Under the pieces are notes generated by a model. That model made no database searches. It saw nothing but the letters and a program-made list of their open reading frames with translations, and was not told the DNA's origin. Source: Tretioscincus oriximinensis (Eukaryota > Chordata > Lepidosauria > Squamata > Gymnophthalmidae). Taken from it: DNA of 64,000 nt. The stretch is taken from contig JAJVDF010000001.1 in NCBI GenBank assembly GCA_022410635.1, positions 12,294,464 through 12,358,463 of the forward strand. The letters run 5' to 3'. The position numbers were made by a program, and so were the translations under genes. Of this stretch, positions 10,345-21,564 are shown one piece after another (within the stretch, counting starts at the first letter, position 1; each line of letters begins with the position of its first letter).

Positions 10345-10545
10345 AAGAAGAGACCTACATCATTCCACAGCCCATCTAATCCANGATCCTGTCTCACAAT
10401 GGGCCAGCATTTGCTTCTGGGCTTTTCAAGCATATGATGAAAGCAAAACTTTCATCTGTTCTCAATCACCTGTTTGTCTTTCCAGCCTGGAGACATTCTA
10501 GTAGCCTGTCCATCCTGAATATAGTTAATCCTATAAGTACACAAG
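10345..10545 (-). mobile_element. CR1 LINE 3' fragment
   Basis: Antisense copy of the CR1 3' UTR: ACATAAGAAGAG at the edge, then CCCATCTAATCC, CCTGTCTCACAATGGGCC and GAAAGCAAAAC, complementary to the sense CR1 tail. It ends in a decayed GCAAATGGCATTT-equivalent region. The next antisense CR1 tail follows at once. Confidence 0.7.
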
Positions 10546-10740
10546 AAGTGCCGAGTCCAAGATTCGGTCTCACACACTGGCCCACGAACTACATGTGAGC
10601 GACTCAAGCAGATGACGAAGGCAAAATCTTTATGTGCTTTTCATTCACTGCCAATGTTTTTAGGAGTATCTTGCCTCTCTCTACAACCTGGAGGTGATAT
10701 AATAGTCAATGCCTTGGATACTACCACATCTCAGCGTGAA
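10546..10740 (-). mobile_element. CR1 LINE 3' fragment, head-to-tail with the previous one
   Basis: Starts again with the end of a CR1 tail (GTACACAAGAAGTGCCGAGTCCAAG), then GGTCTCACACACTGGCCCACGA, GACGAAGGCAAAATC and ACCTGGAGGTGATAT. The same order as the neighbouring fragment shows two separate insertions or a tandem copy, not one long tail. Confidence 0.65.
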
Positions 10741-10744
10741 TATT

Positions 10745-12005
10745 GTTTTTAGGCATAGTGGAAGCCTCTGAAATGCCCTAATACTAAACAGCTTAAAAGT
10801 AGAAGAGATAACATTACATCCTGCTCCTTCCTCCATAACTGAAATTTCTGATTGGGAAAAACAGAAGCATCTTTTGAAATGTCCAGAGTGTCACTATCCC
10901 TATCTTGAAAAATAATGCATCGACTAACAGGAAGAAGCACTTCATAATAGGATCTCTTGGAGCATGGAAGAACAATAGAATCTCATCAAGAATAAAATAT
11001 AAGGTTTGCCATACCCTGCCTATATGGTCATCTTCTAGCTAAGATATACCAAGCCTGTTGATACACTCAGCCAGATCACATTGTTTTTGCCCTCTGGCTA
11101 ATCACACTTTAGTACATGCTAATTGTTCTCCCACATGAGCTGTATGCTAATCAAGGCCCAGATAACCTGTCTGTACCACTTTACATGCTGGATCATGCCT
11201 GGACATCATTTGACTGTAGCTGTTTTTAATTCCAGTTAGGGAATTGATTATCCATGCTTCTATCTAGCTTCCTTTAAAAGAAAAAAAAGAAAAGAAGAAA
11301 CAGAAAGCAGACAGGAGGAGGGGAAGCCTAAAATGAATCATAGACAACATGACTGGAAAACAAAGTATATATCGCTTGGTGTATGTTCCTTTTTTGAAAT
11401 CGATATATGGAGTGTCGTTTTCCATGAAGGACTCTGGATTCATCTGGAACAATTTGCTGCTAAAATATCTGTTTCATTTCTGCCTTAGGCTCAAAGGAGT
11501 TTCATGTGTAACCAGAAGGAGAGGAATACAGACTATTGAAGCAATATCTTCAGAAACACCAAGCACAATGCACTGAATTCTAAGCCTCAGATTCTACAAA
11601 AGCTTCGAGTTCTCATTCCTACAAACCTCAGCTGGCATATCCAGAGTGATAGTTTAACATTGTGTAACCAACAACAAATTCTCAAAATCAGAGATATAAA
11701 AAGACAGATTTTTTAAAAGAGAAGTTCTCTTAGTGGTATCAAGAAAACAAAAATATAGCTAATCCAAAATTATAGTGAGTGTGAAAAATCACTAAGAATA
11801 AGAATCAATAAAAAGATGTAGAGGCAAAAGTTGAAATCTTTATCTCCACATGGTTTGAATGACAAATTTGTTTGTTTGAGACAGTTCTGTATTCTTGGTG
11901 ATTCTGGGAAGAGGGTGAGGATTGAACTGGTTTCTGTATTAAGAGATACATGTAGAAAATCTTTACTGAATTGTTACTTCATTATTTTAAACTTGAATAC
12001 ATTAG
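10745..12005. other. No recognisable gene
   Basis: A purine-rich patch lies near 11280-11325. A decayed stretch at 11880-11935 (ATTCTTGGTGATTCTGGGAA, GAGGATTGAACTGG) resembles the repeat body at 9290-9370. Nothing coding is recognisable. Confidence 0.35.
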
Positions 12006-12009
12006 CTAA

Positions 12010-12282
12010 AAGAGGCTAAGCAGAAGTCTTTCAACAGAGAGGCCCTTGTCATTTGTTTGAGGTCCTGTATCTGCTGTGGAGAGGGGTGAGCACTATCTAC
12101 TGGCCTTAGCTTCAGCCAACCTAGTTGATTGAAAGTAAACAATTACAAGTAGAGTCTTGTAATTGTCCCATCATCTCAATGTGATGTGGAAAATAGAATG
12201 TAAGCCTTCGAGCGAAAAATAGCTTGCAAGTGGCTTTCAGTCTGTTCTGGTGAAAAAAGCAGGGTATAAAAACAGTTCTTTT
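12010..12282 (+). mobile_element. tRNA-derived SINE (Sauria-SINE-like)
   Basis: It shares with the copy at 40181 the order GGAGAGGGGTGAGCAC, GCTTCAGCCAACC, GAAAGTAAACAATTACAAG, GAATGTAAGCCTTCGAGC, AGCTTGCAAGTGGC, and the tail AAAGCAGGGTATAAAAACAG followed by a T/C-rich end. The tRNA-like head is decayed. Homology to the other copies is clearest from 12075 on. Confidence 0.75.
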
Positions 12283-12469
12283 TTCTTTTTCTAAAGATCT
12301 TGGCTGCTGGAGGCAGCCTAAGAACTTCTTGAATGATGACATCATAAAGGATACGTGAGGTCAGCAGAAAGAGAATGGAAGGAAGTTAGTGGCAAATGAC
12401 AATGGTTGCTGGAAAGGGCACAGTAACACTAAATNTGGATCCCAACCCACCACTGAGTGATCTTGAGTA

Positions 12470-12724
12470 AGTTTGTTTTATCCAGAGGTTCATTGGTCTA
12501 TGGAATTTACTTCCAGAAAATGGGGTGGCATCTACTAGTCTGCATAGCTTTAAGACAGGATTAATGGAAGCCAAGAGTATCAATAGCTACTAGGCCAGAT
12601 GTCTTGATACTGCTTCCCGGATCAGCAGACATTACTTTGAAATGCCATTTGCAGAGAGTTAAGGTGAAGGTATTGCCATAGACAGAATGCTGAACTACTT
12701 AGCTTATGGCCTGTTTCAACAGGA
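12470..12724 (+). mobile_element. CR1 LINE 3' fragment
   Basis: Begins in the C-terminal coding part (GGTCTATGGAATTTACTTCC) and continues with AGCTTTAAGACAGGATTAATGGAAGCCAAG, ATAGCTACTAGG, GATACTGC, ATGCCATTTGCAGAGAG and GACAGAATGCTGAACTA. It ends at GGACTCTTC, where the CR1 end runs straight into a 101-base pure pyrimidine tract. Confidence 0.8.
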
Positions 12725-12825
12725 CTCTTCTTTTTCCTCCCCTCCTCCTCCTCCTCCTCCTCCTCCTCCTCCTCCTCCTCCTTCTTCTCCTTCTCCTTCT
12801 CCTTCTCCTTCTTCTTCTTCTTCTT
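12725..12825 (+). repeat. 101-base pure pyrimidine tract, (CCT)n then (CTTCTC)n and (CTT)n
   Basis: Every base is C or T. The tract starts at the CTCTTCTTTTT end of the adjoining CR1 tail and passes from CCT units through CTTCTC units to CTT units. An ORF encoding a leucine run across it is an artefact. Such mirror-like pyrimidine tracts can form triplex (H-DNA) structures. Confidence 0.95.
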
Positions 12826-12829
12826 ATTT

Positions 12830-13400
12830 ATTTATATAGTGTTAACAACGTTCATATGCTCTTCTTACGTGACATCAAAAGTGATTGGTTATCACAAATA
12901 TTTAAGAAGTATGCTTCTCCTTAGTCTTTAGGCAGGCTAATCGGATATGCGGGGACATGCTGCTCTGCTGATGTTTGTACAAAACCCTCCGCATCACTGA
13001 GGGTCTGATTATGTTCATTGCCTGGTGGTGAATGCTGCTGTAAATATGTTTTTCTTCTGAGTTATTTTTCTGCTGTACCTGAAAGTTTGTGAAGCTAACA
13101 AATGGTTTTTGTTCACTTGTAAATCCAAGTATTTTTGTTTTAACTGAAAAGTGAACTGAAGTGGCTTCCAGTATTTGGAAAATTAAAAGAAACTTTTCAA
13201 GTCTCGTCTGTTTTTCCTGTGTTTGCTGCTGTGGCTAGTGCATGAACTCTGTTGATAGGGGAGAGATTTTTTTTGTTTTTGTTTTCTTATCTCTCATACC
13301 CCTGACACATAAGCCCTACTAAATTCGGTCACAACACATCTTATCCCGCACAGTGTACTACCAATTGCCTATATGCATTTCAAGTAGAAAAAGAAGACAA
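12830..13400. other. No recognisable gene
   Basis: AT-rich sequence with a T-rich stretch near 13267-13290. I see no named repeat or coding region. Confidence 0.4.
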
Positions 13401-13401
13401 A

Positions 13402-13470
13402 TTCTCCACCTATTCTTTNNNNNNNNNNNNNNNNNNNNNNNNNNNNNNNNNNNTTCTCCACCTATTCTTT
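13402..13470. other. Assembly gap (35 Ns) flanked by the same 17-mer
   Basis: TTCTCCACCTATTCTTT occurs at 13402-13418, then 35 Ns (13419-13453), then the identical TTCTCCACCTATTCTTT at 13454-13470. The gap probably joins two contig ends that overlap by these 17 bases, so the real gap may be zero and one copy redundant. The frame read through the Ns is meaningless. Confidence 0.85.
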
Positions 13471-13484
13471 ACTCCCTGCAAATA

Positions 13485-13802
13485 ACATTTAGAGGAACCC
13501 TGCCAGCCACTCTAGAAGCCAGTGATATATTTAGTCTCTTAAATTTGTCTAATCCTTTCTTAAAGCTNCCCAGGCTGGTTGTAATTACTACCTCTTCTAA
13601 TANTAAATTCCATAGACCAATGACCCTCTGGGTGAAAACATATGTCTCCTTTCCAGGGCTAATTCTCCTGCCCACTACAGAGTGCCTCTTGGTACTAGCG
13701 TTGTGTGGTAGAGAAAATATTTCCTCTTTATCCACTTCTTCAACCTCATGCATGTTGTGGTATTTTTCAATTAAGACACCTCTTAAAAACCATTTGTAAA
13801 GG
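13485..13802 (-). mobile_element. CR1 LINE, C-terminal ORF2 fragment
   Basis: Antisense. The reverse-complement translation carries MHEVEEVDKEEIFSL and QRVIGLWNL, matching the CR1 C-terminal block seen at 8100-8350. The + strand shows its complement as AAATTCCATAGACCAATGACC and GTCTAATCCTTTCTTAAAGC. It is interrupted by Ns and stops. It belongs to a different, older CR1 subfamily than 5819-8560. Confidence 0.75.
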
Positions 13803-13804
13803 CT

Positions 13805-14620
13805 CCAGATGTAACCAGCCTGGTTTCACTTCATCATCAAATGAAATAAATGGCTATTCAGCTCTACACCAAACCAAATATGCACATTTCATTTCTGTAC
13901 CTCTCTATTCCATAACTCATTTNATGGCTTTTCTTTAATGTCTGTGTCTCTATCTCTGCAAGAACAGGGACAAAATGAGACATAGCTTTAACTAGTTCTA
14001 TACCTTCACACAAGGCAGCCCTCAAAAAACCCTCTCAGAGAAACACCTTGTTATAATAACCTATCTACACTGAAACCCTGGCTCGGCTCCTTTGTNTGTT
14101 TCTAATCATTTTGTCCCCCTGCAGAGATTGATGCCTTTAATAAAAAAGGAAATTCCTTTCTGATGACACCAGAGTGAGTGCAGGGTGCTGGAGAGAGAAG
14201 GATGCAACACCAGACCAGAGATTGCAGGAAAGAGGTCTCTATTCATTTTCCTCTAGCATTGGATTCTGGTTTTGATCTTCTTTCTTTTATGAACAGGAAG
14301 ATGAGAGCATCCAAAAGGTCTTAGGGCTACATNTCCCCAGACATTTCAGACACATGCATGATGTGATTGCACAACCAACAAGTCAGAAAGAATTGAATGG
14401 AAGTTATAGGGGGGAGTATTTGGGCTTTGGGAGGTAAGATGGTATCTAGATGGGGTATAATAGGTCAGAAAACCTAGAAGAGTGCCAAAAATGACCAGGC
14501 TGTGCATCCCATGACAGAATATGCATGCCTAATGGGAGTGGAACGGAAAGAGGAAATTTGTCTAAAAACTTGAAATTTTCTTTCATTTCCTTTTGCCGCT
14601 ATTTCCTGTTCATTTTACTA
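13805..14620. other. No recognisable gene
   Basis: Unique-looking sequence with scattered Ns and no recognisable coding or repeat signature. Confidence 0.4.
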
Positions 14621-14621
14621 C

Positions 14622-15063
14622 TGATTGAAGTGTACAAAATCATGCATGGGATGGATAGGGTGAATAGAGAAAAATGTTTTCTCTATCTCACAATACTAGG
14701 AACAGAGGGCACTCCTTAAAACTGATGGGTAGAAAAGTGAGAACAGACAAAGGCCTGTGGAATTTACTTCCTGAAGAGGTAGTGGTAGCTAACAGTTTGG
14801 ATAGTTTCAAGACAGGACTAGACAGATTTATGGACACCAAGGGTATAAACGGGTACTAGGACGGATGTCTGGATATTGCCTCTAGGATGGAGCAACCGGC
14901 AGGACTNCTGAAATACCATTTGCAGGGAGTCATGAACAGGAGCATATTTTGCTTTCCTCTGTTCGGACTGCCCAGGTGCATNTGGTGGGCCTCTGTGTGA
15001 GACAGAATGCTGGACTAGATGGGCTGTGGCCTGATCCAGTATGGCTCTTCTTATGTTCTTATA
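14622..15063 (+). mobile_element. CR1 LINE, 5'-truncated 3' end
   Basis: Close to the longer copy at 8100-8555: GAAGTGTACAAAATCATGC, GAATAGAGAAAAATG, GGCCTGTGGAATTTACTTCC, GACACCAAGGGTATAAAC, GGACTAGATGGGCTGTGGCC and GGCTCTTCTTATGTTCTTAT. A deletion near 14748 removes the AGGTCAT-type stretch present at 8240-8255. It encodes only the last part of ORF2, in broken frames (61 codons at 14674-14859), plus the 3' UTR. Confidence 0.9.
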
Positions 15064-15064
15064 A

Positions 15065-16120
15065 TTGTGTTTAAAAATGCAATCTTAGCAATCTGTACTT
15101 GAGGTGCGTCAGCACATTTTTTCTTTGCATTTTTCTAATGCTAGGTTCCTTGGACTGCTGAACAATTCAACAGCACTCAGACAATCCAAGCATAAGGTAA
15201 GCATGAAATAAGCGCATATCCCACTTCAAAACAGATTTCAAAATGCATTTCCCCAATGTAATGGGCTATGCTGTGGGTTGCCACCATGGCCATTGTGGCG
15301 CACACATGTGGTAACTGAAAAGTGTAACCATACATGCATAACTGGTAGCATTTGTGCACATCTGGAAATTTCTCACATTGCTGCCACTGCTTTCTAGACA
15401 ATGGCGTAATTATTGTGTAAGGATTTGATAATGTAATTATGATGTATTCTGTGAGGAAGGCATACATCTGAACTCACTCTGGGTTTTATTCTGGGATAAG
15501 TTTTGGAATATGACCTACTAATTGCTTGCTAGTGCAGATTATGGCANTTAGAACTAATTGCTTGCATTGTACTGGGTCTCATTCCAACTCATATTCTAGA
15601 ATGTGAGGTCTGCTGTAATTTATTTTTACATGTAAAATTGCAGGTCCTAATTCCAGAACATGATCCTGAATAATACCCAGTGCAGAAAAGATCTTAGTTA
15701 ATTGGTCTAGAATGGTGTTTGGAGATCATTCTAAACAGAAAAGTGTGGATGACAGTTATTCTTTGAGTACTATAGTACAAGTTCATGCAATGGTTGTGTT
15801 TCAAGTTGGAGGAGGCAGTTGAGAAAACAGAAACTGCACTGCCAAAGCAGTCAGACAAGAGAGAAAGTTCCCCTTTCTTGGTCACACCCAAGGCCACGTG
15901 TGCGGGCTTCACCACTAATATTATAAATAAATAGATAAATAAGAGAAAGTAAGCCCCGACTTTAGGAACTAACTGGGACCAATTTTTTGCTTGTGAATCA
16001 GCGAATAGTAAAGCAAGAGGCAATAGAAGTATGGCCTAAAACTGAATGCTTTTGTAAATATGTTAACTCATAAACATGGGTTATATGAGTATGGGTATGA
16101 GATAGTAATAACAGATGCAA
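15065..16120. other. No recognisable gene
   Basis: An element-like stretch at 15500-15690 has CTAATTGCTTGC twice in direct orientation (near 15520 and 15555) and a CAGGTCCTAATTCCAGAACATGATCCTGAATAA segment resembling 42590-42630. This may be an unnamed repeat. No gene is recognisable. Confidence 0.35.
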
Positions 16121-16124
16121 CTAT

Positions 16125-16254
16125 TTATCTTGGCCTTTGGCTGAGCAAATTATACCCTCTATCCTATTTTAGATGCTTTTATTATTTTTCAATTGTGATC
16201 TGCTTTGAGACCTTTGAGTATGGGATGGAATATAAAGTAAATAAATAAATAAAG
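16125..16254 (+). mobile_element. L2-type LINE 3' end with AAAT tail
   Basis: CTTGGCCTTTGGCTGAGC, TATTTTAGATGC, CTGCTTTGAGACCTTTGAGTATGGGATGG and a (AAAT)n tail, matching the L2 end at 8790-8948. Confidence 0.7.
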
Positions 16255-16639
16255 TTGGCACTCGTAGTATGATTTACCTGTATTTGAAATGGGATTCATT
16301 ATTGGAAGTATTGCATTTGCACCTCAGCAGATCATGGTGCAAATACTACATTCTCCTGAGCCTCCTGGAACTGCCTCAAAATCAATTCCAAAAAGGCCCT
16401 AAGAAAAGTAAAGCGCCTCCACATCTTAGGTAATTTAAGGTTTNGTTTTGTTTTTGTTCTGAGGATTCCAATATACGGACTTTGTTATAGAGAACAATAT
16501 ACTGCTCGCCTACTCACATCTTAATCCCTGAGTGGTTAACATCACATAGAGAGACAGACAATAAAATGTCACTAGAAGGAGAAACTCTGCACCTTCAATC
16601 AGCTGCGGAGAGAATGCAAAATGTGTATTAATTAATTCA

Positions 16640-16920
16640 GTCATTCATAGCTAATATCCTGCCCTTCCTAGGCAAAGTTCAAGGTGCCTTACAAGCACAA
16701 TATAAAACAGCAATGCAATAAAGCAAATAACCATGCTAATAACCCCATTAAAAGAAATTACTATATCCAATGCAAACGGCAATATAAAAAGAAATGGGGC
16801 CAAAGGAGTCTTGTGTTCAGAATTTCCTTGACAATATTCAAGGTTGGGGAGATTTTAGTCTGTGCTGGCAGGAAGTTCCACATATTGGGTGCCATCAGAT
16901 AGAGAAAGCATTTTACATCA
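16640..16920 (-). mobile_element. L2-type LINE 3' UTR fragment, antisense
   Basis: On the + strand it reads ATCCTGCCCTTCCTAGGCAAAG, GGTGCCTTACAAGC and ATATAAAACAGCAATGC, then AGGAAGTTCCACATATTGGG. This is the reverse orientation of L2-type 3' sequence, similar in layout to 45900-46110 and 60675-61130. Decayed. Confidence 0.5.
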
Positions 16921-16924
16921 AGAG

Positions 16925-17090
16925 TGATCAATCAGTGAAATAAGTTACCACTAGAAATAGTATGTTCTCCATGGAATGTCTTCAAACAAAGCCTCATCTG
17001 AAATAGTTTANTGAATCCGGTATTGAGCAGAGAGGTTGGACTCAATGATCCTGACAGTACCTTCCAACTTTATGATTCTAGGTTCTCCAT
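16925..17090 (+). mobile_element. CR1 LINE 3' end of the ATTCTATG (bird-like) type
   Basis: It ends GGTTGGACTCAATGATCC, then ACCTTCCAACTTTATGATTCTAGG. This is the 3' terminus typical of bird and old amniote CR1, unlike the TTATGTTCTT ends of the other CR1 copies here. It represents a separate, probably older CR1 lineage. Confidence 0.75.
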
Positions 17091-17094
17091 TTCC

Positions 17095-17760
17095 CATGCG
17101 GGTGGTTACTGCCATAGATCAAGGCTGCCTCACACATAGAAAAATTAAAAATTCATAGCATCACTTTTACAGAAAATCAAGCAATGACACCAGTAGCATT
17201 TTTGTTTATGGATGCTTTAAGCAAGCAATCTGATCAGAGCAACTGATCTCAGATTGCTTGCTGTGTCCCCAAGCAGCCCTCCCTCCATTCAAACCCAGCT
17301 ATTACAACATACCTGATTTTCTATACCTGGTTTATAGAAGCTAGCATAGAATGGACCATTCCCTTGCCTAATCACAAAGGGTTGTCTATTCTATTTGAAG
17401 ATTGATGTTTGAATAGTTTTCTTCACCTCTGTTCTAATTCTGGAAAAGGGAAGAAACTGACCATTCCCTGTGCCACACACATAAACAATCTTCCACAGGA
17501 AAAATCTTTTTGCAGACAATACTCCATATTGAGTTGGTTCTCCTGTTTATGGATCAAATCCATAAAAGAGTCCTCAACACCCTGCATTTCAACAGCCACA
17601 TTTCATCTTCAGGACTTGTGTATCTTCACTGGAACAAGAAACTGTTTTGTTTGAGGGTTTCATAAGCCATAAAGAAATGTTCAAGGTGTTTTAGCTCAAG
17701 GCTAAAACACCTTGATAACACTGGTTGCTTCAAAATAAAAGTTATTCTTATAGTTCCTTC
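17095..17760. other. No gene; one perfect hairpin
   Basis: No recognisable coding sequence. A perfect hairpin lies at 17681-17715 (listed separately). Confidence 0.4.
17681..17715. repeat. Perfect 15-bp hairpin
   Basis: TCAAGGTGTTTTAGC (17681-17695), a 5-base loop, then GCTAAAACACCTTGA (17701-17715). There is no T-run after it, and this is not a bacterial context, so a terminator is not implied. Confidence 0.85.
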
Positions 17761-17764
17761 TGTC

Positions 17765-18021
17765 TCAGAGGTGCAAAGGGCAGGGGCATGCAAGAAGGCC
17801 TTTTCTGGAATGGCTCCTAGTTTCTGGAATAGTCTGGTTTGGATGCCTGATAACCCATTTCTTTAATGCTGATCTTCCTCTGCCTCAGAGGGATGGCTAT
17901 GTTTTTAGTATACTTGAAGATTTTATATTTTACTTTATTAAAGTATGATCCACCAGAAAACATTTTGGTGAAGGACGAGATCTTAGTGAATGAATGAATG
18001 AATGAATGAATGAATGAATGA
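17765..18021 (+). mobile_element. L2-type LINE 3' end with (GAAT)n tail
   Basis: GGGCAGGGGCATGCAAGAAGG, TTTTCTGGAATGGC, a decayed 3' UTR, AGAAAACATTTTGGTGAAGGAC, then GAAT repeats at about 17988-18018. The AGAAAAC.TTTTTGGTAAAGGAC segment recurs near 25878-25900, showing a shared family. Confidence 0.55.
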
Positions 18022-18635
18022 GTGAAATGTGATACCTTAGGCTGCAAGTTATAACAAGAATGAAAAATAATAAATTTAAAACCTTTGAGGGCTCCAAAGC
18101 ATGTGCAGCATGCAATAACAAATAAATACTATATGTAACAGCTGGCCAAACTCTCCAAAGGCATCCCTTCTAGCTTCTTGAGTTGGTCGCAAAAAAGCTA
18201 GACTGATTTCATAGCAGCCACACCACAGATGCTAAACCACAGATTTCAAATATGTTGTCCATTTCCAGTTGGGCCTGAGCACAAGGAAAAACAAAACGAA
18301 CTCTTTCAAGCAGTTTAGAGAATCCTGCCAAATACTAGCCAGAAAGAGCTAGGCAGGGTTTGTCTTGGTGACGTTCTAACTAGAGGTACAACTAGCATTA
18401 TGTGCAGTGCCGAGAGTGTAGCATTCTGCATGCAATGGTGTGCTGCAATGATTAAGACGCTTTAAAATGCTCCTGCAGATCACTTGCTGGATTCAAACAG
18501 CTTCTGGTAGAGGCAGCACTGATGATTACAGTAGACATAATAGGTAAACTCAAGAGATATGGTGGCCAAATAGATCTTGTATAAGGTCTAACACACTGGG
18601 GTCTACTGCATTTGACCTGCGAGGTCACATCCCTT
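18022..18635. other. No recognisable gene
   Basis: Unique-looking sequence with no named repeat. Confidence 0.4.
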
Positions 18636-18639
18636 ACAT

Positions 18640-19060
18640 TATTTATTTATTTATTTTTTTATTTACACTTATACCCCGCCCTATACCCGAAGGTCTCAGG
18701 GGGCCAACAGTAAAACATCAATACAAAATTAACAAATTAAAAGCAGTACAAAACAATAAAAGTAGTGATAAAGATGACATTTCTTCGGCCAAAGGCCAGG
18801 TAACAGAGGTATCTTTCTGCACTGGATAGATGATAGCTCAATGTGGACTGCTCTAGTCACTGCAGCTTACCCATACCACAGAGACTGGGGTGAATCGCAT
18901 CCTAGAGAGACCACCTAAGTCTCCAGCTGGAGCACTTCTAGGTACAGACATCTTTCTCCAGAATGTTTCAGTCAGAGGCCCATGTGACCTAGGCATTTCC
19001 ATAGGCAGCCATGCCTTCTAGAGAAATGTTATTGGCACAGGGAGAGCTCATGTTCTCAGC
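18640..19060 (-). mobile_element. L2-type LINE 3' UTR, antisense
   Basis: Starts with TTATTTATTTATTTTTTTATT, then ACCCCGCCCTATACCCGAAGG, TCAGGGGGCCAACAG, ATTAACAAATTAAAAGCAG and CGGCCAAAGGCCAGGTAAC. This is the reverse complement of the AAAT-tailed L2 end. The same sequence surrounds the SINE at 45637. Confidence 0.7.
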
Positions 19061-19064
19061 CCAG

Positions 19065-20110
19065 TTATGGCATGATCCAAATAAACCATTATTATAGTCT
19101 GTTAGTGAAACATGTTGAAATAGAATATTCAAGCAACTTCTCACACAGCGAAGACACAGAACAATCAGCCTGAAAATGTTCTTGTCGCTGAAGCAGCTTC
19201 AGGTGAATGAATACAAATTATTTCAATTCAGCTATCTGTGAGTTATAAAGAGCATCATCAACCCATTACCTGGCATTACTGAAAGAAATTAATCAATGAT
19301 ATTGGAAAAATTATCTTGTTAATAAAATTAAAAGTCAAATGAAATTCATTAAAGGTACCATGAATGATTTTGTTAAATAAACATATGTTCTTGAGCAACA
19401 TTAATATATACAAAGAGATTAAATAACATTTACAGGCATTAAATAACAAGTAAAATATATTCTTCCAGAGATTCACTCATGTTTTTAAGGGGAGGGGGAG
19501 GTCTAGCATGCCAAAAAAAGAAAAATAAATTTTCAATTCTGTCCTTCCACAAAAAGAAAGTAAAAGTGCATGAAATTCACTGCTCCTGATTATGGCTGCC
19601 AAATTATGCTGAATTTTCTTGACNGGAATTATTTTTAAGCCCTTTCTTTCACTAGAATTATTCCTCCTGCCATTTGGGCCACAACCGACAAGATCTAATC
19701 AATACCAAATATTTCTATCTGCGTATTCAGCAATGGAACCGTAGGCATCCATCTGAACATGTTAGTCAATAAGGAATCCAGGTATAACTCACGCACTAGT
19801 GCTCGGTATGGATTCTTTCATGTGTATGCTATGCTGTCTGCTTTCATCCAAGCCTTGCTTTCTTGAGTATGTCAACGGTGATATTTATGACTCTATAAAC
19901 ACAACTATATTATTGACCAGAGGCTGAGAGTGAATGGTAAAGGAGAAAGGAAAAATACCTCATAAGAATATAAAAACTGGATTAAGTCACTAAGAGTATC
20001 TCAAACAGAAGATGAAAGCACCTGCTCTCAAATCCATGCAAATGACCAGAGGTATTATGCCTATCTGTCCAACTTGGGGGCACTATCCATTCTAATAGCC
20101 GTTGAAATGC
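19065..20110. other. No recognisable gene
   Basis: AT-rich stretch (notably 19260-19460) with no recognised family. Confidence 0.4.
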
Positions 20111-20114
20111 CTGT

Positions 20115-20337
20115 TATACATTAACGNTATAAACAGCTACTAGGGTGGATGTCTTGATACTGCCTCCAAGATGGAGCAACAGGTAGTATTTCTAAAGTAT
20201 CATTTGCAGGGCATCAAGAACAGGTTAAGTTTTNGCTTTCTTCTGTTNCAGATTGCCCAGGTGCAAATGTGCAACAGAATGCTGAACTAGATGGACCCTA
20301 GCCTGATTAGCAGAGCTTCTTTTATGTTCTTATGCAT
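20115..20337 (+). mobile_element. CR1 LINE 3' UTR fragment
   Basis: ATAAACAGCTACTAGGGTGG, GATGGAGCAACAGGTAG, ATTTGCAGGGCATCAAGAAC, GAATGCTGAACTAGATGG and the end TTCTTTTATGTTCTTATG. Confidence 0.85.
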
Positions 20338-20339
20338 TA

Positions 20340-21560
20340 ATTTATCCAACCCTATACAAAGATCGCTGGACCAGGTTACAGCTTTTCTAGTCTAGAATCC
20401 TGTACTGTCATTTATATTTCTTCTAAAGAGTTAGTACACTGACTTTTATCAGGCCGCTTTCAATCTCACAAGTTCCTGACAATTTTGCATCTGGAGGGGA
20501 ATTACTCCAACTGGATTAGATCCCACTTGATCCAGTAGGCCTAAAACAAGGCTGTCCAGACCAATTTCATGTCAGAACCACCCCACTCTGTGTCATGTCA
20601 CTCAGAAACTTGTGTGAGTTTATAAATATGCAACAAGAGCTCTAAAGTTTCAGATCACAAAGCCTTAAGAGGACACATCTTCAGTGGTACAATTTGATGT
20701 AGTACCAAAATGAAGCCTTTTGCTAACCTCACCTTTGGAAGCTAATGCTCATCCATGCATCTTCCTGGCCTGATCGAGCAGCTCGTGGGCTATCACTAAA
20801 TTAATAAAAGAAGACATATTAGGATCACAGTTTAGGCAGCCATTTTGGTTGCCTAATAAACCTGCATCCAGCAGGAACACAGTTGCTTACTGTAATTTAC
20901 ACCAGAGTGTAGAAAAGAATCCCACAAATGGGCTGGATCCCACACTATACTGTTCCAAAGATAAGTGCAAATAGAGGGCGATGGACAGAAAGCTGGATAA
21001 GTAGATGGACAGAAAGAGTTAGATTAAGTGAGAGACTGTAAATAGCATCCATTGGGCTTCAATAGTCCTGCACGGATTTCAAGACAAGGCACCACAGACC
21101 CTTACACTACACTGTGGGATACCTGCGATATTCCACCAAGAAACCAAAAGGTGGCTACATTGTTGTGATCGCTTATCACGTCTCTAATTTTAGGGACCAG
21201 ATTTTCATAAAAAGAGAAGCAGTTAATGTATCCATAAATTTCTTTTTCCTGCATCCACTCTATGTACGTGAATTTTACAATTCAGCAATTGTGTTTAAGA
21301 TTGGCATCAAAGGGAAACAATACAAAAATAAACCAGGTCCTTGTGCTTTTTTAAATGAGGAACAATGCCCAATTAAACTCAGGTTCTGAAATTTCAAATG
21401 GGAAATTATGTGCAATAAACCCAATTGTGCATATGACAAGAATGTGTGTGTGTGGGGGGGAATCATTCAGGGAAATTCAGGATTCCAAGAGTGAAAATTC
21501 TGAAATTAAACTCTTGTCCATNTTTTTTTGAAATTAGTAAGTGATACACAATTTCCCTCT
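20340..21560. other. No recognisable gene
   Basis: Nothing coding recognised. A short TG run lies near 21443-21452. Confidence 0.4.
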
Positions 21561-21564
21561 CAGT

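Noticed and set aside
12706..12924. Frame encoding a long leucine run
   Set aside because: The run is the translation of the CCT/CTT microsatellite.
13353..13799. 148-codon frame spanning the N gap
   Set aside because: It reads through 35 undefined bases and the antisense side of a CR1 copy.
17681..17715. Hairpin as a transcription terminator
   Set aside because: The genome is vertebrate, there is no T-run and no upstream gene, so only a hairpin is reported.
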